Below, one piece after another: positions 8,450 through 15,863 of a stretch of DNA of 28,256 bases; the stretch's first letter is position 1; every line of letters starts with the position of its first letter. The position numbers and the translations under genes were made by a program. The notes below the pieces were generated by a model. The model did no database searches and was not told the origin of the DNA. It worked only from the letters and a program-made list of their open reading frames with translations. This DNA is from a virus: positions 1 through 28,256 of the IMG/VR virus record IMGVR_UViG_3300037427_002079. One strand, given 5' to 3'.

Positions 8450-10387
8450 ATGTGCGGTATATTTGGACAGCTTAATCTATCTTATCAGAAGTGTGAACAA
8501 TTACAGAGTAACTTAGATAGCGCCATAACGACTTTAGGTCATCGAGGACCGGATCAAGCGGGGACTTGGGCGCATGAAAAGACATTTGTAGGTTTTGCGC
8601 ATACTAGGCTAAGCATAATAGATCTACAAGGTGGTAAACAGCCGATGGGCGATACCGGTTATCATATTGTTTTTAATGGTGAGATCTATAATTACAAGGA
8701 ATTAGCGAGTAGTCACATGCTCGGACCGTTGACTAGTGATACTGAGGTGTTGTTAGAGATGTATAAAAAATATGGTGCTAGGTGTCTGGATTATATTGAC
8801 GGTATGTTCTCATTTGCAATATGGGACAACGTTAAACATGAGCTCTTCTGCGCGAGAGACCATACTGGTATTAAACCTCTATACTACACGGTACATGGTA
8901 ACAATATGTATTTTTCATCTGAAATTAAAGCTTTATTACGTCATGTTGATGAGATTAAAATGGATAGATCTTCCTTCTGTGAATATATTACATTTCAATT
9001 TACATTAGGTGCAAACACCATGTTTAGTAATATCAAGCAGCTCATGCCGGGGCATAGCTTGACTGTAGATCGACGAGGTGAAATTTGTGTTGAGGAATAT
9101 TGGAAACTATGCTTTAGTACTGATTTTGATCACACAGAAGAATATTTCACAAATAAACTCGATAGTCTATTAACTGATTCTATCACGTCGCACCTTATTA
9201 GTGATGTACCAATTGGGGGTTATGTCAGTGGTGGTATTGACTCGAGTTTAGTGGCGGCTATATGTACTAGTCAATATTCAAATTTTACTGGCTACACTGG
9301 TCGGTTTACAGGTACTACAGGTTACGATGAAAGTCAATATGCTAGAAAAGTAGCGAAGAAAAATAAGTTTGATTTGCATGTCATAGATATAGATCATAAC
9401 GATTTTGAGAATAATATAAACCAGATAATGTACTTCTTAGATCAACCAATAGCCGGTCCGGGTGCTTTCTCTCAATATATGGTTGCAAAGGAAGCTTCTA
9501 AGCATCATAAAGTGTTGTTAAGCGGGCATGGTGGTGATGAGATGTTTGGTGGCTATGCTAGATATCTAATAGCATATTTCGAGCAATGTATAAAATCAGC
9601 GATTACCGGTAGTAGTGGCGGTAGGTATATACTTTCTTACGATACAATACTGGATAGCTTATCGTGTCTCTCTACGTATATACCTACTATAAAAAGACAG
9701 TGGGCAGATGGCTTGTTTGGAGAAATGGATGAGCGATATTTTAATTTAATTGACAAGTCATACTCTATTAAATCTTACATACCGGAGGGCTTCATCGACG
9801 ATAATGCTGTCATGGATAACTTCAAAACTATATTCAACACTAGTAATGTACCTAGTAAATCATATTTTGATTTAATGACACACTTTGATTTAAAGACCTT
9901 ACTACCAGCACTGCTCCATGTAGAGGATCGAATCAGTATGGCTCATGGTATAGAAACTCGAGTACCGTTACTAGATAAAAATATTTTAGAGTTCTGCAGC
10001 ACAATACCGTCTAGTCTAAAATTTAAAAACGGTAAGCTGAAGTATCTGCTAAGACAATGTAGCAAAAAGTACTTACCTAAAAAGGTGTATAATAGAAAAG
10101 ATAAAATGGGATTTCCTACCCCATTTATGGAATGGGCTAGAGGACCTCTTAAAGAGCTAATATGCGATACACTGACGTCAACTAAAGCTATAAATAGAGA
10201 CTACATCGACAATGGTAAGATTGTTAGCGATTTACATAATGGCAACAACATGTATGATCGTAGTTTGTGGGGAGCGTTTTCTCTAGAGCTGTGGCATAAA
10301 ATTTATATAGATAAAATGAATAATACAAACATTAATATTGAACCTAATACAGGTATTGATATAAACATCTTAGCAGGCATCTACTAA
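8450..10387 (+). CDS. asnB: Glutamine-dependent asparagine synthetase-type amidotransferase
   Basis: 645 residues, full length for the AsnB family. The catalytic Cys2 follows the initiator Met (MCGIFG). Glutaminase residues HRGPD (31-35), TRLSIIDL (52-59) and FNGEIYN (75-81) are present, then the ATP-pyrophosphatase loop SGGIDSS (260-266), a GHGGDEMFGGYARY element, and GIETRVPLLD. It transfers ammonia from glutamine to an ATP-activated carboxylate. Inside a glycan cluster such proteins (WbpS-type) are thought to amidate uronic acids rather than aspartate; that is the preferred inference here because uronate-forming enzymes are adjacent. The stop overlaps the next ATG by one base (TAATG). Confidence 0.9.
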   Translation: MCGIFGQLNLSYQKCEQLQSNLDSAITTLGHRGPDQAGTWAHEKTFVGFAHTRLSIIDLQGGKQPMGDTGYHIVFNGEIYNYKELASSHMLGPLTSDTEVLLEMYKKYGARCLDYIDGMFSFAIWDNVKHELFCARDHTGIKPLYYTVHGNNMYFSSEIKALLRHVDEIKMDRSSFCEYITFQFTLGANTMFSNIKQLMPGHSLTVDRRGEICVEEYWKLCFSTDFDHTEEYFTNKLDSLLTDSITSHLISDVPIGGYVSGGIDSSLVAAICTSQYSNFTGYTGRFTGTTGYDESQYARKVAKKNKFDLHVIDIDHNDFENNINQIMYFLDQPIAGPGAFSQYMVAKEASKHHKVLLSGHGGDEMFGGYARYLIAYFEQCIKSAITGSSGGRYILSYDTILDSLSCLSTYIPTIKRQWADGLFGEMDERYFNLIDKSYSIKSYIPEGFIDDNAVMDNFKTIFNTSNVPSKSYFDLMTHFDLKTLLPALLHVEDRISMAHGIETRVPLLDKNILEFCSTIPSSLKFKNGKLKYLLRQCSKKYLPKKVYNRKDKMGFPTPFMEWARGPLKELICDTLTSTKAINRDYIDNGKIVSDLHNGNNMYDRSLWGAFSLELWHKIYIDKMNNTNINIEPNTGIDINILAGIY

Positions 10388-10791
10388 TGACATACACACA
10401 CGATACAGCAAATATATATGATACAGCTAATATAGGAGAGGATTGCTCAATAGGTGCTTTTGTAGAGATAGGTAAAGATGTAACAATTGGTAATAGATGT
10501 AAGATCGGGTGTGGAGCGTTTATTCCAGAGAACATTATTATAGAGGATGATGTTTTTATAGGACCAAAAGTAACTTTCACTAATGATAAGAATGCCCCAT
10601 CAAACGGGAAGTGGCGATCTCTACCACCAACTGTTGTAGAGGATAATGCATCTATTGGAGCTAACAGCACCATACTACCTAGCTTAACTATTGGGAGCGG
10701 GAGCGTAGTTGGAGCCGGAAGCGTTGTTACTAAATCAGTTCCTCGAGGCTGTACAGTATATGGTAACCCAGCAAAGAGGAGCTCTCAGTAG
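10387..10791 (+). CDS. Hexapeptide-repeat sugar N-acetyltransferase (WbpD/WlbB-like)
   Basis: 134 residues forming a left-handed beta-helix of imperfect [LIV]-G-x4 repeats (IGEDCSIGAFVEIGKDVTIG). The inserted loop VTFTNDKNAPS is characteristic of the WbpD/WlbB/PglD-like nucleotide-sugar acetyltransferases. It ends in GNPAK, the common end of the helix. The length is somewhat short of the ~190 residues common in the group. It should use acetyl-CoA to acetylate an amino sugar; in the Wbp route that is the 3-amino group of UDP-GlcNAc(3NH2)A. It is sandwiched by one-base overlaps (TAATG before, TAGTG after), so its expression is tied to the amidotransferase and the epimerase. Confidence 0.85.
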   Translation: MTYTHDTANIYDTANIGEDCSIGAFVEIGKDVTIGNRCKIGCGAFIPENIIIEDDVFIGPKVTFTNDKNAPSNGKWRSLPPTVVEDNASIGANSTILPSLTIGSGSVVGAGSVVTKSVPRGCTVYGNPAKRSSQ

Positions 10792-11825
10792 TGAAGGTTG
10801 CTAGCTTAGTTGGAACGAGACCGCAGTTCTTAAAATTATCACCTATATGTGATTATGTTAATGCAGCTGAGTCGGAGATCGATCATGTAGTGATACATAG
10901 TGGTCAGCATTACGATGCAAATATGTCGAGTGATATATTCTCTCAATTAGATATACCAACACCTATTAAGACGATTGACCGATTAAACGATTCTAACAGT
11001 ATGAATTTCGGTCATATGATGGCTGAAGTTGGAGATACCATTAATGAGCATGGCATAGATATATTAATAGTGTTTGGTGATTGTGATACTACTCTAGCGG
11101 GTGCGATGGCGGCAAGGAGGTTGAATATACCGGTGGTACATGTTGAGGCTGGTATGAGGAGTTTCAACCGACGGATGCCGGAGGAGGTTAATAGAGTGTT
11201 AACAGATAATATATCTGATATACTGCTGTGTCCAGATCAGCATTCAATTGAAAGGCTCCATCTAGAGGGCATACATGATAACATACATCTAGTCGGTAAC
11301 TTACAAATTGAGCTGATACGGAACACTATGGATTTAGAGGACTCACAGCAATATGACTTTAAGTATAGCCTACTCACTATACATAGAGATTACAACACAG
11401 TCCCGACTAAGATTAAATATTTCTTTGACGAGCTAAAAGATGTTGATATGCATTTTATCTTCCCGGCTCATCCCAGAACTAGTAAGATTATATCAGAGCA
11501 CAATATTAAGGTACCGGATAACATACACTTAAAGGGACCGTTCTCTTATCTACACACCTTACAACACCTAAACGGTTGTGAGTATGTTGTTACTGATTCC
11601 GGAGGTTTACAATTAGAAAGCTGGTATCTCGGCAAAAAATGTCTAGTTTTGAGAACGGAGACAGAATGGATCGATGCAGTTCACTCCGGTAATAGTATGC
11701 TATGTAATAGTGATACTCCGCGAGTTAGTGAGTGTATTGACTTATTGATTAATCAACCTATACTGAATTGCTACGATCTACCTCTCAACACTAGTGAGCT
11801 CATATTTAAGCATACATTAAGCTGA
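10791..11825 (+). CDS. UDP-GlcNAc 2-epimerase-family enzyme (WecB/WbpI-like)
   Basis: 344 residues; GTG start in a TAGTG overlap. The family motifs are in order: GTRPQ (8-12), SGQHYD (37-42), Asp97 in FGDCDTT, HVEAGMRS with Glu119, RRMPEEVNR (128-135), His198 in TIHRDYN and TDSGG (268-272). These correspond to the catalytic and UDP-binding residues of non-hydrolysing UDP-GlcNAc 2-epimerases. Substrate could be UDP-GlcNAc (WecB) or UDP-GlcNAc(3NAc)A (WbpI/WlbD). Proximity to the acetyltransferase and two dehydrogenases favours the second by inference. The usual 'GTRPE' reads GTRPQ here. Confidence 0.85.
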   Translation: MKVASLVGTRPQFLKLSPICDYVNAAESEIDHVVIHSGQHYDANMSSDIFSQLDIPTPIKTIDRLNDSNSMNFGHMMAEVGDTINEHGIDILIVFGDCDTTLAGAMAARRLNIPVVHVEAGMRSFNRRMPEEVNRVLTDNISDILLCPDQHSIERLHLEGIHDNIHLVGNLQIELIRNTMDLEDSQQYDFKYSLLTIHRDYNTVPTKIKYFFDELKDVDMHFIFPAHPRTSKIISEHNIKVPDNIHLKGPFSYLHTLQHLNGCEYVVTDSGGLQLESWYLGKKCLVLRTETEWIDAVHSGNSMLCNSDTPRVSECIDLLINQPILNCYDLPLNTSELIFKHTLS

Positions 11826-11833
11826 GTCACTAT

Positions 11834-11861
11834 TTGATTTTCTCAGTTTATATACTATAAT
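11834..11861 (+). promoter_or_regulatory. Sigma70-like promoter TTGATT-N16-TATAAT
   Basis: TTGATT (11834-11839), 16 nt, perfect TATAAT (11856-11861). The ATG at 11868 is 6 nt downstream. The -35, spacer length and -10 are identical to the promoter at 874-901, which argues against coincidence. Confidence 0.6.
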
Positions 11862-11867
11862 ATATGT

Positions 11868-12455
11868 ATGATAATTGAACAAGAACTGTATGATGGTAAT
11901 CTAATACATAAAAGATTCGCATATAACTATTTTAGAGACCGGACGCTTCCGATTGGTAATATTGTAACGTTTAGAGCACCGATGCTTGTAGAAGCAGAGG
12001 GCATGATTGATGAGGAGGATATAATTAAAGGTGAATATATTTATAGTGATGACGCTATTAACTTCTGCTGGGAGATCCCCGGTCTAGATCCTTTCGGAGC
12101 GGTTGCATACCAACGACTGTTCAACACTTTAATGGCTCAGATATTGAGCAACAGCTATCTTGAAGGAGCCCCGATTGAGGTGGATGGAGATGATTTGCTA
12201 GTGCACAAGGAGCATGATCAAGGCGGCATAGTTCAACAAAAAGGTAAGTGTAGTGTTAGTATAACTTATAGTAGTAATAACGTCGCTATTGGGCATACCG
12301 GCATTAACGTTACAGCTGGAAGGAAAGCGCCGGCGCATGCGTTTAGTACTAACCTAACTGACACACAGTGTACTGGTTTTATGAAAGATATAATTGATAT
12401 GTTTTATAGTCTGAATGATGACTTGTTTATAGCGACTACTAAGGTTATCGTCTAG
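11868..12455 (+). CDS. DUF366-like protein
   Basis: 195 residues. The order GNIVTFRAPMLV, MIDEEDI, a short helix ending in QRLFNTLMA, GDDLLV, then KCSVSITYSSNN-IGHTGINV matches my memory of the DUF366 family (conserved proteins of unknown function, mainly archaeal and bacterial). No catalytic role is established that I can name. It has its own sigma70-like promoter and is followed by a one-base TAGTG overlap into the clamp-loader-like gene, so it heads an operon of replication/chaperone-type genes. The family call rests on motif recall, not a search. Confidence 0.6.
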   Translation: MIIEQELYDGNLIHKRFAYNYFRDRTLPIGNIVTFRAPMLVEAEGMIDEEDIIKGEYIYSDDAINFCWEIPGLDPFGAVAYQRLFNTLMAQILSNSYLEGAPIEVDGDDLLVHKEHDQGGIVQQKGKCSVSITYSSNNVAIGHTGINVTAGRKAPAHAFSTNLTDTQCTGFMKDIIDMFYSLNDDLFIATTKVIV

Positions 12456-12853
12456 TGACGTTTTTTAATACACTAAACGATATACTGTTCTACAAGAAGG
12501 GTAATCAATTAAGTAACGTTGATAACTACAACGACTTCAGTCCGTTTCTAGTTAATAGGTGGGTGAGTATGTACTCACCAAATATGTGTAACATTGTTAA
12601 TGATACTATGAATCGATACCATAGTTTGTTTGATGATAAACGACAGATGTATAGATTATACTTAAATTTGTTACCAAGAGTGTCAAGTAAATACATTAGA
12701 TACATAAAAAAGAAAAAGGTCGACAAGGATAAAGTTGATACTGAAGAAGAAGAACGTGTGAGCGCTCTAGCGAAAGGACTTGAACTTTCAAAAAGAGAGA
12801 TAAATAATTATATAAATTATGAGCGCGAACATAGATCAACTAGCACCGACTAA
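12455..12853 (+). CDS. Clamp-loader small-subunit-like protein (T4 gp62-like)
   Basis: 132 residues, GTG start, against 187 for T4 gp62. The central pattern DFSPFLVNRWVSMYSP, then DDKRQMYRLYLNLLPR and KYIRYIKK, follows the gp62 layout DYSKFMVENALSQFPE ... [21 protein letters not shown]. The C-terminal LAKGLELSKREINNYI resembles gp62's LAKRYQVNTNDAINY. In T4, gp62 works with gp44 to load the gp45 sliding clamp. The usual neighbours (gp44, gp45) are not next to it here. The N-terminal ~20 residues of T4 gp62 have no counterpart. The call is by remembered pattern and should be tested by profile search. Confidence 0.6.
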   Translation: MTFFNTLNDILFYKKGNQLSNVDNYNDFSPFLVNRWVSMYSPNMCNIVNDTMNRYHSLFDDKRQMYRLYLNLLPRVSSKYIRYIKKKKVDKDKVDTEEEERVSALAKGLELSKREINNYINYEREHRSTSTD

Positions 12854-13229
12854 AAGTTTAATTGACTTAACGAAATACTCCACTGATGAATTTACCTTAC
12901 CGGATCATGCTATTACTGATCTGTTTGATGATTTAATCTTAGCAGAGTATACTGACGTATCACAAGATGGTACGGCTATTAAGAGAGGGGATATTTGGGT
13001 ACCGTTGAACTCGACACCAAAAGCGTGGAGAATAGGTAAGGTACTTAAAGTAGGCAAGAACGCAAAAAATGTCACTGAAGGACAGGACATTGTATTTCCT
13101 AGTGATAAAGGCGTCCCGGTAACAAAACTACAGTATATCGACAACGACGGAAAGACTCAAAGAGTTGAGTACGGAGTGTTTCTAAATGAAGAGAGGCTGT
13201 TCGGCGCAGTTGCGCAGGTCAGCGAATGA
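12819..13229 (+). CDS. GroES/gp31-like co-chaperonin
   Basis: 136 residues. After an N-terminal extension of about 35 residues, the sequence has the GroES beta-barrel order: LFDDLILAEYTDV (first strand), a 'mobile-loop' length stretch, IWVPLNS, WRIGKVLKVGKNAKNVTEGQDIVFPSDKGVPV (matching G-V-x-AVG-x-G-x-GD-V-F), then FLNEERLFGAV (matching the final 'i-E-dilgvv' strands). In T4, gp31 replaces GroES so that GroEL can fold the large capsid protein gp23. The gene overlaps the clamp-loader-like gene by 35 nt. The assignment is structural-pattern based. Confidence 0.65.
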   Translation: MSANIDQLAPTKSLIDLTKYSTDEFTLPDHAITDLFDDLILAEYTDVSQDGTAIKRGDIWVPLNSTPKAWRIGKVLKVGKNAKNVTEGQDIVFPSDKGVPVTKLQYIDNDGKTQRVEYGVFLNEERLFGAVAQVSE

Positions 13230-13603
13230 AGCTAGGAGCACCGGCACTAAAAGGTCTACTTGACAATAACGTACTAGAAATAAAGTTTACTAGGCGTCGC
13301 CCTAAAGCTAACCTACCGTTAACTAGAAGAATGCTATGTACGAACAGTCAAGGTATATTGCTGTCAGAAAATGGACTGAGCATACTCAATTATCACCCAG
13401 CGGGTGGAGGCGCTCTGTATAACAAGGAGCTTTATAATATAGTAATCGCTTGGGATATAATGAAACAGGACTATAGGTGTATCAGTGCAGATAATTGCGA
13501 GCTCGTAACGCAACTACCAGCGGATGATACGTTTTGGGAATATTTTAATAATAACATATTAGTTATGACGACCGATCAAAAAAATGCATTTATGAACTCA
13601 TGA
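13226..13603 (+). CDS. SH3-barrel-like conserved phage protein (DUF2693-like)
   Basis: 125 residues. MKLGAPALKGLLDNNVLEIKF, then RRMLCTN, a Gly-rich loop, VIAWDIMKQDYR-ISADNCELV and DTFWEYFNNN form a pattern I associate with conserved proteins of T4-like marine phages annotated as SH3 beta-barrel/DUF2693. Function unknown; such small barrels are often nucleic-acid or protein-binding. Overlaps its neighbours by 4 nt on each side (ATGA type), so it is co-translated with the co-chaperonin. No membrane or secretion signal. Confidence 0.55.
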   Translation: MKLGAPALKGLLDNNVLEIKFTRRRPKANLPLTRRMLCTNSQGILLSENGLSILNYHPAGGGALYNKELYNIVIAWDIMKQDYRCISADNCELVTQLPADDTFWEYFNNNILVMTTDQKNAFMNS

Positions 13604-13941
13604 GAATTACAGAATTAGAAGACAACCTTAAACCAATATTGCAGGATAGTATAGAGATAGTATCTGAGAAGACAAAAAAGATTATCAGGAAAGGTACACT
13701 AATCCTATACTCTATAAAAGAGTTCTATATAACTCTGATTATAAAAACAGCGAAGGGTGAGACGAAGCAATATCATATGCCCTTTCCATTTGACTTTGAG
13801 CTATCAAAAGACAGCTTAAAATTCGATTATGAGCTACACCATGTTTTTCAAACAAAAAAAGCTCTAGAGGATATTGTCGGAGACTTAGGTGATTCAAAGT
13901 CTCCCTTCTATGATAATATTATCGATATCCGCCGCTTATAA
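13600..13941 (+). CDS. Hypothetical protein, last gene of the replication/chaperone-type operon
   Basis: 113 residues, unrecognised. An N-terminal amphipathic helix precedes alternating beta-rich segments (GTLILYSIKEFYITLIIKTAKG) and a charged C-terminal half. The segment IKEFYITLIIKT is too short and too charged for a confident membrane helix. It starts in a 4-nt overlap with the previous gene and ends at a small hairpin that contains its own stop codon (13934-13948). No coding sequence follows for 466 bp, so this looks like the operon's end. Confidence 0.6.
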   Translation: MRITELEDNLKPILQDSIEIVSEKTKKIIRKGTLILYSIKEFYITLIIKTAKGETKQYHMPFPFDFELSKDSLKFDYELHHVFQTKKALEDIVGDLGDSKSPFYDNIIDIRRL

Positions 13942-13948
13942 GATAAGC
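13934..13948 (+). terminator. Small hairpin over the stop codon
   Basis: GCTTAT (13934-13939), loop AAG, ATAAGC (13943-13948): a 6-bp inverted repeat spanning the TAA stop of the gene ending at 13941. No T-run follows, so intrinsic termination is doubtful; mRNA 3'-end protection is an alternative. It shares the GCTTATAA core with the hairpin at 15858-15876. Confidence 0.3.
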
Positions 13949-13949
13949 C

Positions 13950-14395
13950 GGTAAGTCTGTTACAACTTCTAGGCAGTCTTGTTACACAATGCACCTATAG
14001 ACAGACTATAGATACATTTTAAGTATAACGTGAGTTACTACTTCTAGTGTAGCCTTCGTGTTATAGAGTGCACTTATGATAAGATCTTAGCTTCGATGGA
14101 GAATTCCAACCTGTAAACTCCGGTCATTAATTGACCGCTAAGACATGCTGACGTTAGTCGTGGTTCGGTGCGATGTAGCTTTTTATAGCTACCGTTTTTA
14201 CCTGTCACTCAACAGTGGTTTAATTTAGCTCGTCCCTTCCAGCAGTTACCATCTGCCGAGTCAAATCCAACCACTCTGAGGTAACTACTCCTCACGCTCG
14301 TATACCGATAGCGCCAGTTGGTGATGATATAGCGTTATTCCGCACTTGGTCACCATTAATATAATACGCCCAAATATATCATTATCCAGCTTAAA
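13950..14395 (+). ncRNA. Candidate structured non-coding RNA in a 466-bp gene-free region
   Basis: No credible reading frame lies in this stretch on either strand, in a genome where other gaps are under 65 bp. Many nested complementary segments are visible: 13954-13960/14001-14007 (AGTCTGT/ACAGACT) enclosing smaller pairs; 14024-14034/14055-14065 (with G-U pairs) enclosing 14038-14041/14049-14052; 14085-14091/14137-14143 (TCTTAGC/GCTAAGA) enclosing TGGA-GAAT-TCCA and GGTCA-TTAAT-TGACC; 14175-14180/14187-14192; 14214-14220/14269-14275 stacked on 14223-14226/14263-14266, 14229-14232/14257-14260 and 14242-14245/14253-14256; 14277-14281/14290-14294; 14319-14324/14350-14355 enclosing GCG/CGC. I could not match it to tRNA, tmRNA, RNase P or a riboswitch. 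Strand is inferred from the neighbouring plus-strand genes only. Confidence 0.5.
14171..14199 (+). terminator. Possible intrinsic terminator inside the gene-free region
   Basis: GTAGCT (14175-14180), loop TTTTAT, AGCTAC (14187-14192), extended by CG/CG across a 2-nt bulge and followed by TTTTT at 14195-14199. Stem plus T-run fits a weak rho-independent terminator for plus-strand transcription. It may equally be one helix of the larger RNA fold. Confidence 0.35.
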
Positions 14396-14407
14396 TATTG
14401 ATATAGC

Positions 14408-15166
14408 ATGAAAAAAAATCCTTTCCATTTCGAAATTAAAGATCTGCTAATTCAATTCGTCGCCGCTTTTGATGATGTTGTTATCGGTAGATATAATAGA
14501 GCAAGGGAATTACAAGACCGGATTGCAGTTAAATATGTGTATGCTCCTAAGCAGAGAGTGTTACATGACTTAGTTAATAAACCACAACATATAACAGTCC
14601 CAGCAATCGCGGTCAGTATAAGCAGTGTAGTTAGGGATAATGATAGAGTTTTTAATAAAATAGCTGGAAGCTGGTATCAGAGAGATCAAAAGTTACCGGA
14701 CGGTTTAATAAAGACTGACTATATGCCTCAGCCGGTACCGGTGGATATAGGTATTAACATGTCGGTAATAACTAAGTATCAGACAGATATGGATCAAATT
14801 TTAACTAACTTTATACCATACACAGATCCATATATAGTTATTAGCTGGAGAAATCCGGACAAGAATCTCTCTATACCACAAGAAATTCGAAGCCCGGTTG
14901 AGTGGTCCGGTAATATAAATATAACGTATCCGGTTGAGCTAGCTAGTAATCAGCCGTATAGAGTAACAGCAGATACTACATTCGTTATTAAAGGATGGAT
15001 GTTCAAGGCTGAGCAAAGAGAAATTCCAAACATCTTAACCGTTAGCGTTAATGCTGAACATGTGTTACACAATCAACAAATAACCAATTCCGGTGTTATA
15101 TATGAAATTGACAACGAGGTATTAACCCCACCTAAATTCACTATAGACGAAGACTATGACAGCTGA
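14408..15166 (+). CDS. 15: Tail sheath stabiliser / tail completion protein (T4 gp15-like)
   Basis: 252 residues (T4 gp15 is 272). The pattern FEIKDLLIQFVAAFDDVVIGRYN, VKYVYAPKQRVLHDLVNKP, VPAIAVSISSV-RDNDRVFNK, then PQPVPVDIGINMSVITKYQTDMDQILTNFIPYTDPYIVISW matches the gp15 family: a 'y-P-dk' segment, a central 'PVPYnl-f-l-i-tr' segment and 'QIleqilPfFtPd'. gp15 caps the tail tube and sheath and joins the tail to the neck. It lies just after the gene-free region and overlaps the next gene by 11 nt. No Shine-Dalgarno is evident; TTAAATA at 14391-14397 could be a late-like box. Confidence 0.75.
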   Translation: MKKNPFHFEIKDLLIQFVAAFDDVVIGRYNRARELQDRIAVKYVYAPKQRVLHDLVNKPQHITVPAIAVSISSVVRDNDRVFNKIAGSWYQRDQKLPDGLIKTDYMPQPVPVDIGINMSVITKYQTDMDQILTNFIPYTDPYIVISWRNPDKNLSIPQEIRSPVEWSGNINITYPVELASNQPYRVTADTTFVIKGWMFKAEQREIPNILTVSVNAEHVLHNQQITNSGVIYEIDNEVLTPPKFTIDEDYDS

Positions 15167-15863
15167 CAAACATGACCCAACACCATGGCGTCGATCATGG
15201 ATATTCTACGGTCGGCGGTACATCCCTGGTCATACTATCGAGAGATCTCTACTCGATGAAGCAACCGGAAAGAACGTCGTTGAATTCAATACATATGACA
15301 TGGCAGATAGTAACAGAGTCCGCTCAGTATACTCTGCCTTACCTAAAATAACCAATATGTTCCTATACGAGTACCCTGGTGGAGACATCATGGGTGGATA
15401 TCACAACGAAGGTCTATTACCTTTATCCGGTGTACAATTAGAAATCTGGGGGTATAACTTTGCTGGACTCCCAGCCTCTAGCGATATATCACCACCTCGA
15501 TCTTCGGATCGAGATAGAAGACATACAAACACTATGCACTTATACGTTAGTGCTACCCCTGGTGTTTTCTCGGACGGTGATTACACTGTGATCGATAGAT
15601 ACACAACGATTGATCTACTATCCGCTAAAAATCCAACCTTTAAAGGTATTGAGGTAGAATATGAATCAATACCAGTGGTTGATAAGTCTAAGTCTAAAAC
15701 ACAGACCAACCCGAAGACTATATTTTATACTAAGAAAAATAAATTAAGATTTCGACTGCCTTATATATATGAGAATGAAGGATGCATCGACATAATCGTC
15801 GCGAATGCCGCTGGGTACACTACATTAAATACATTAACTAACGAACTAGTCTGTAACTTATAA
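15156..15863 (+). CDS. Putative virion-associated protein, IPT/Ig-like fold possible
   Basis: 235 residues, beta-rich, unrecognised family. GVQLEIWGYNFAGLP resembles the start of an IPT/TIG Ig-like domain (G-x-I-x-G-x-NF). LRFRLPYIYENEGCIDIIVANAAGYTTL resembles its end (V-v-N-x-G-t). Between them lies a Ser/Arg/Asp-rich loop (SPPRSSDRDRRHTN). No signal peptide or membrane segment is seen. It is coupled to gp15 by an 11-nt overlap, so a tail or neck component is the most likely guess. The end overlaps the convergent sulfotransferase-like gene by 6 nt inside an inverted repeat. Confidence 0.55.
   Translation: MTADKHDPTPWRRSWIFYGRRYIPGHTIERSLLDEATGKNVVEFNTYDMADSNRVRSVYSALPKITNMFLYEYPGGDIMGGYHNEGLLPLSGVQLEIWGYNFAGLPASSDISPPRSSDRDRRHTNTMHLYVSATPGVFSDGDYTVIDRYTTIDLLSAKNPTFKGIEVEYESIPVVDKSKSKTQTNPKTIFYTKKNKLRFRLPYIYENEGCIDIIVANAAGYTTLNTLTNELVCNL

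Noticed and set aside
11822-11846. Terminator after the epimerase gene
   Set aside because: CTGAG/CTCAG gives only 5 bp with a 15-nt loop and overlaps the -35 of the next promoter; too weak to call.
12800-12818. Late promoter before the co-chaperonin gene
   Set aside because: ATAAATA at 12800-12806 and TATAAATT at 12811-12818 lie at unsuitable distances (12 nt and 0 nt from the ATG), and the region is simply AT-rich coding sequence of the upstream gene; left unlisted.
14100-14360. tRNA, tmRNA or RNase P RNA
   Set aside because: A CACCA at 14351-14355 and a GGTTCGG at 14162-14168 looked suggestive, but no cloverleaf, tag reading frame or conserved P4 sequence could be built around them on either strand.
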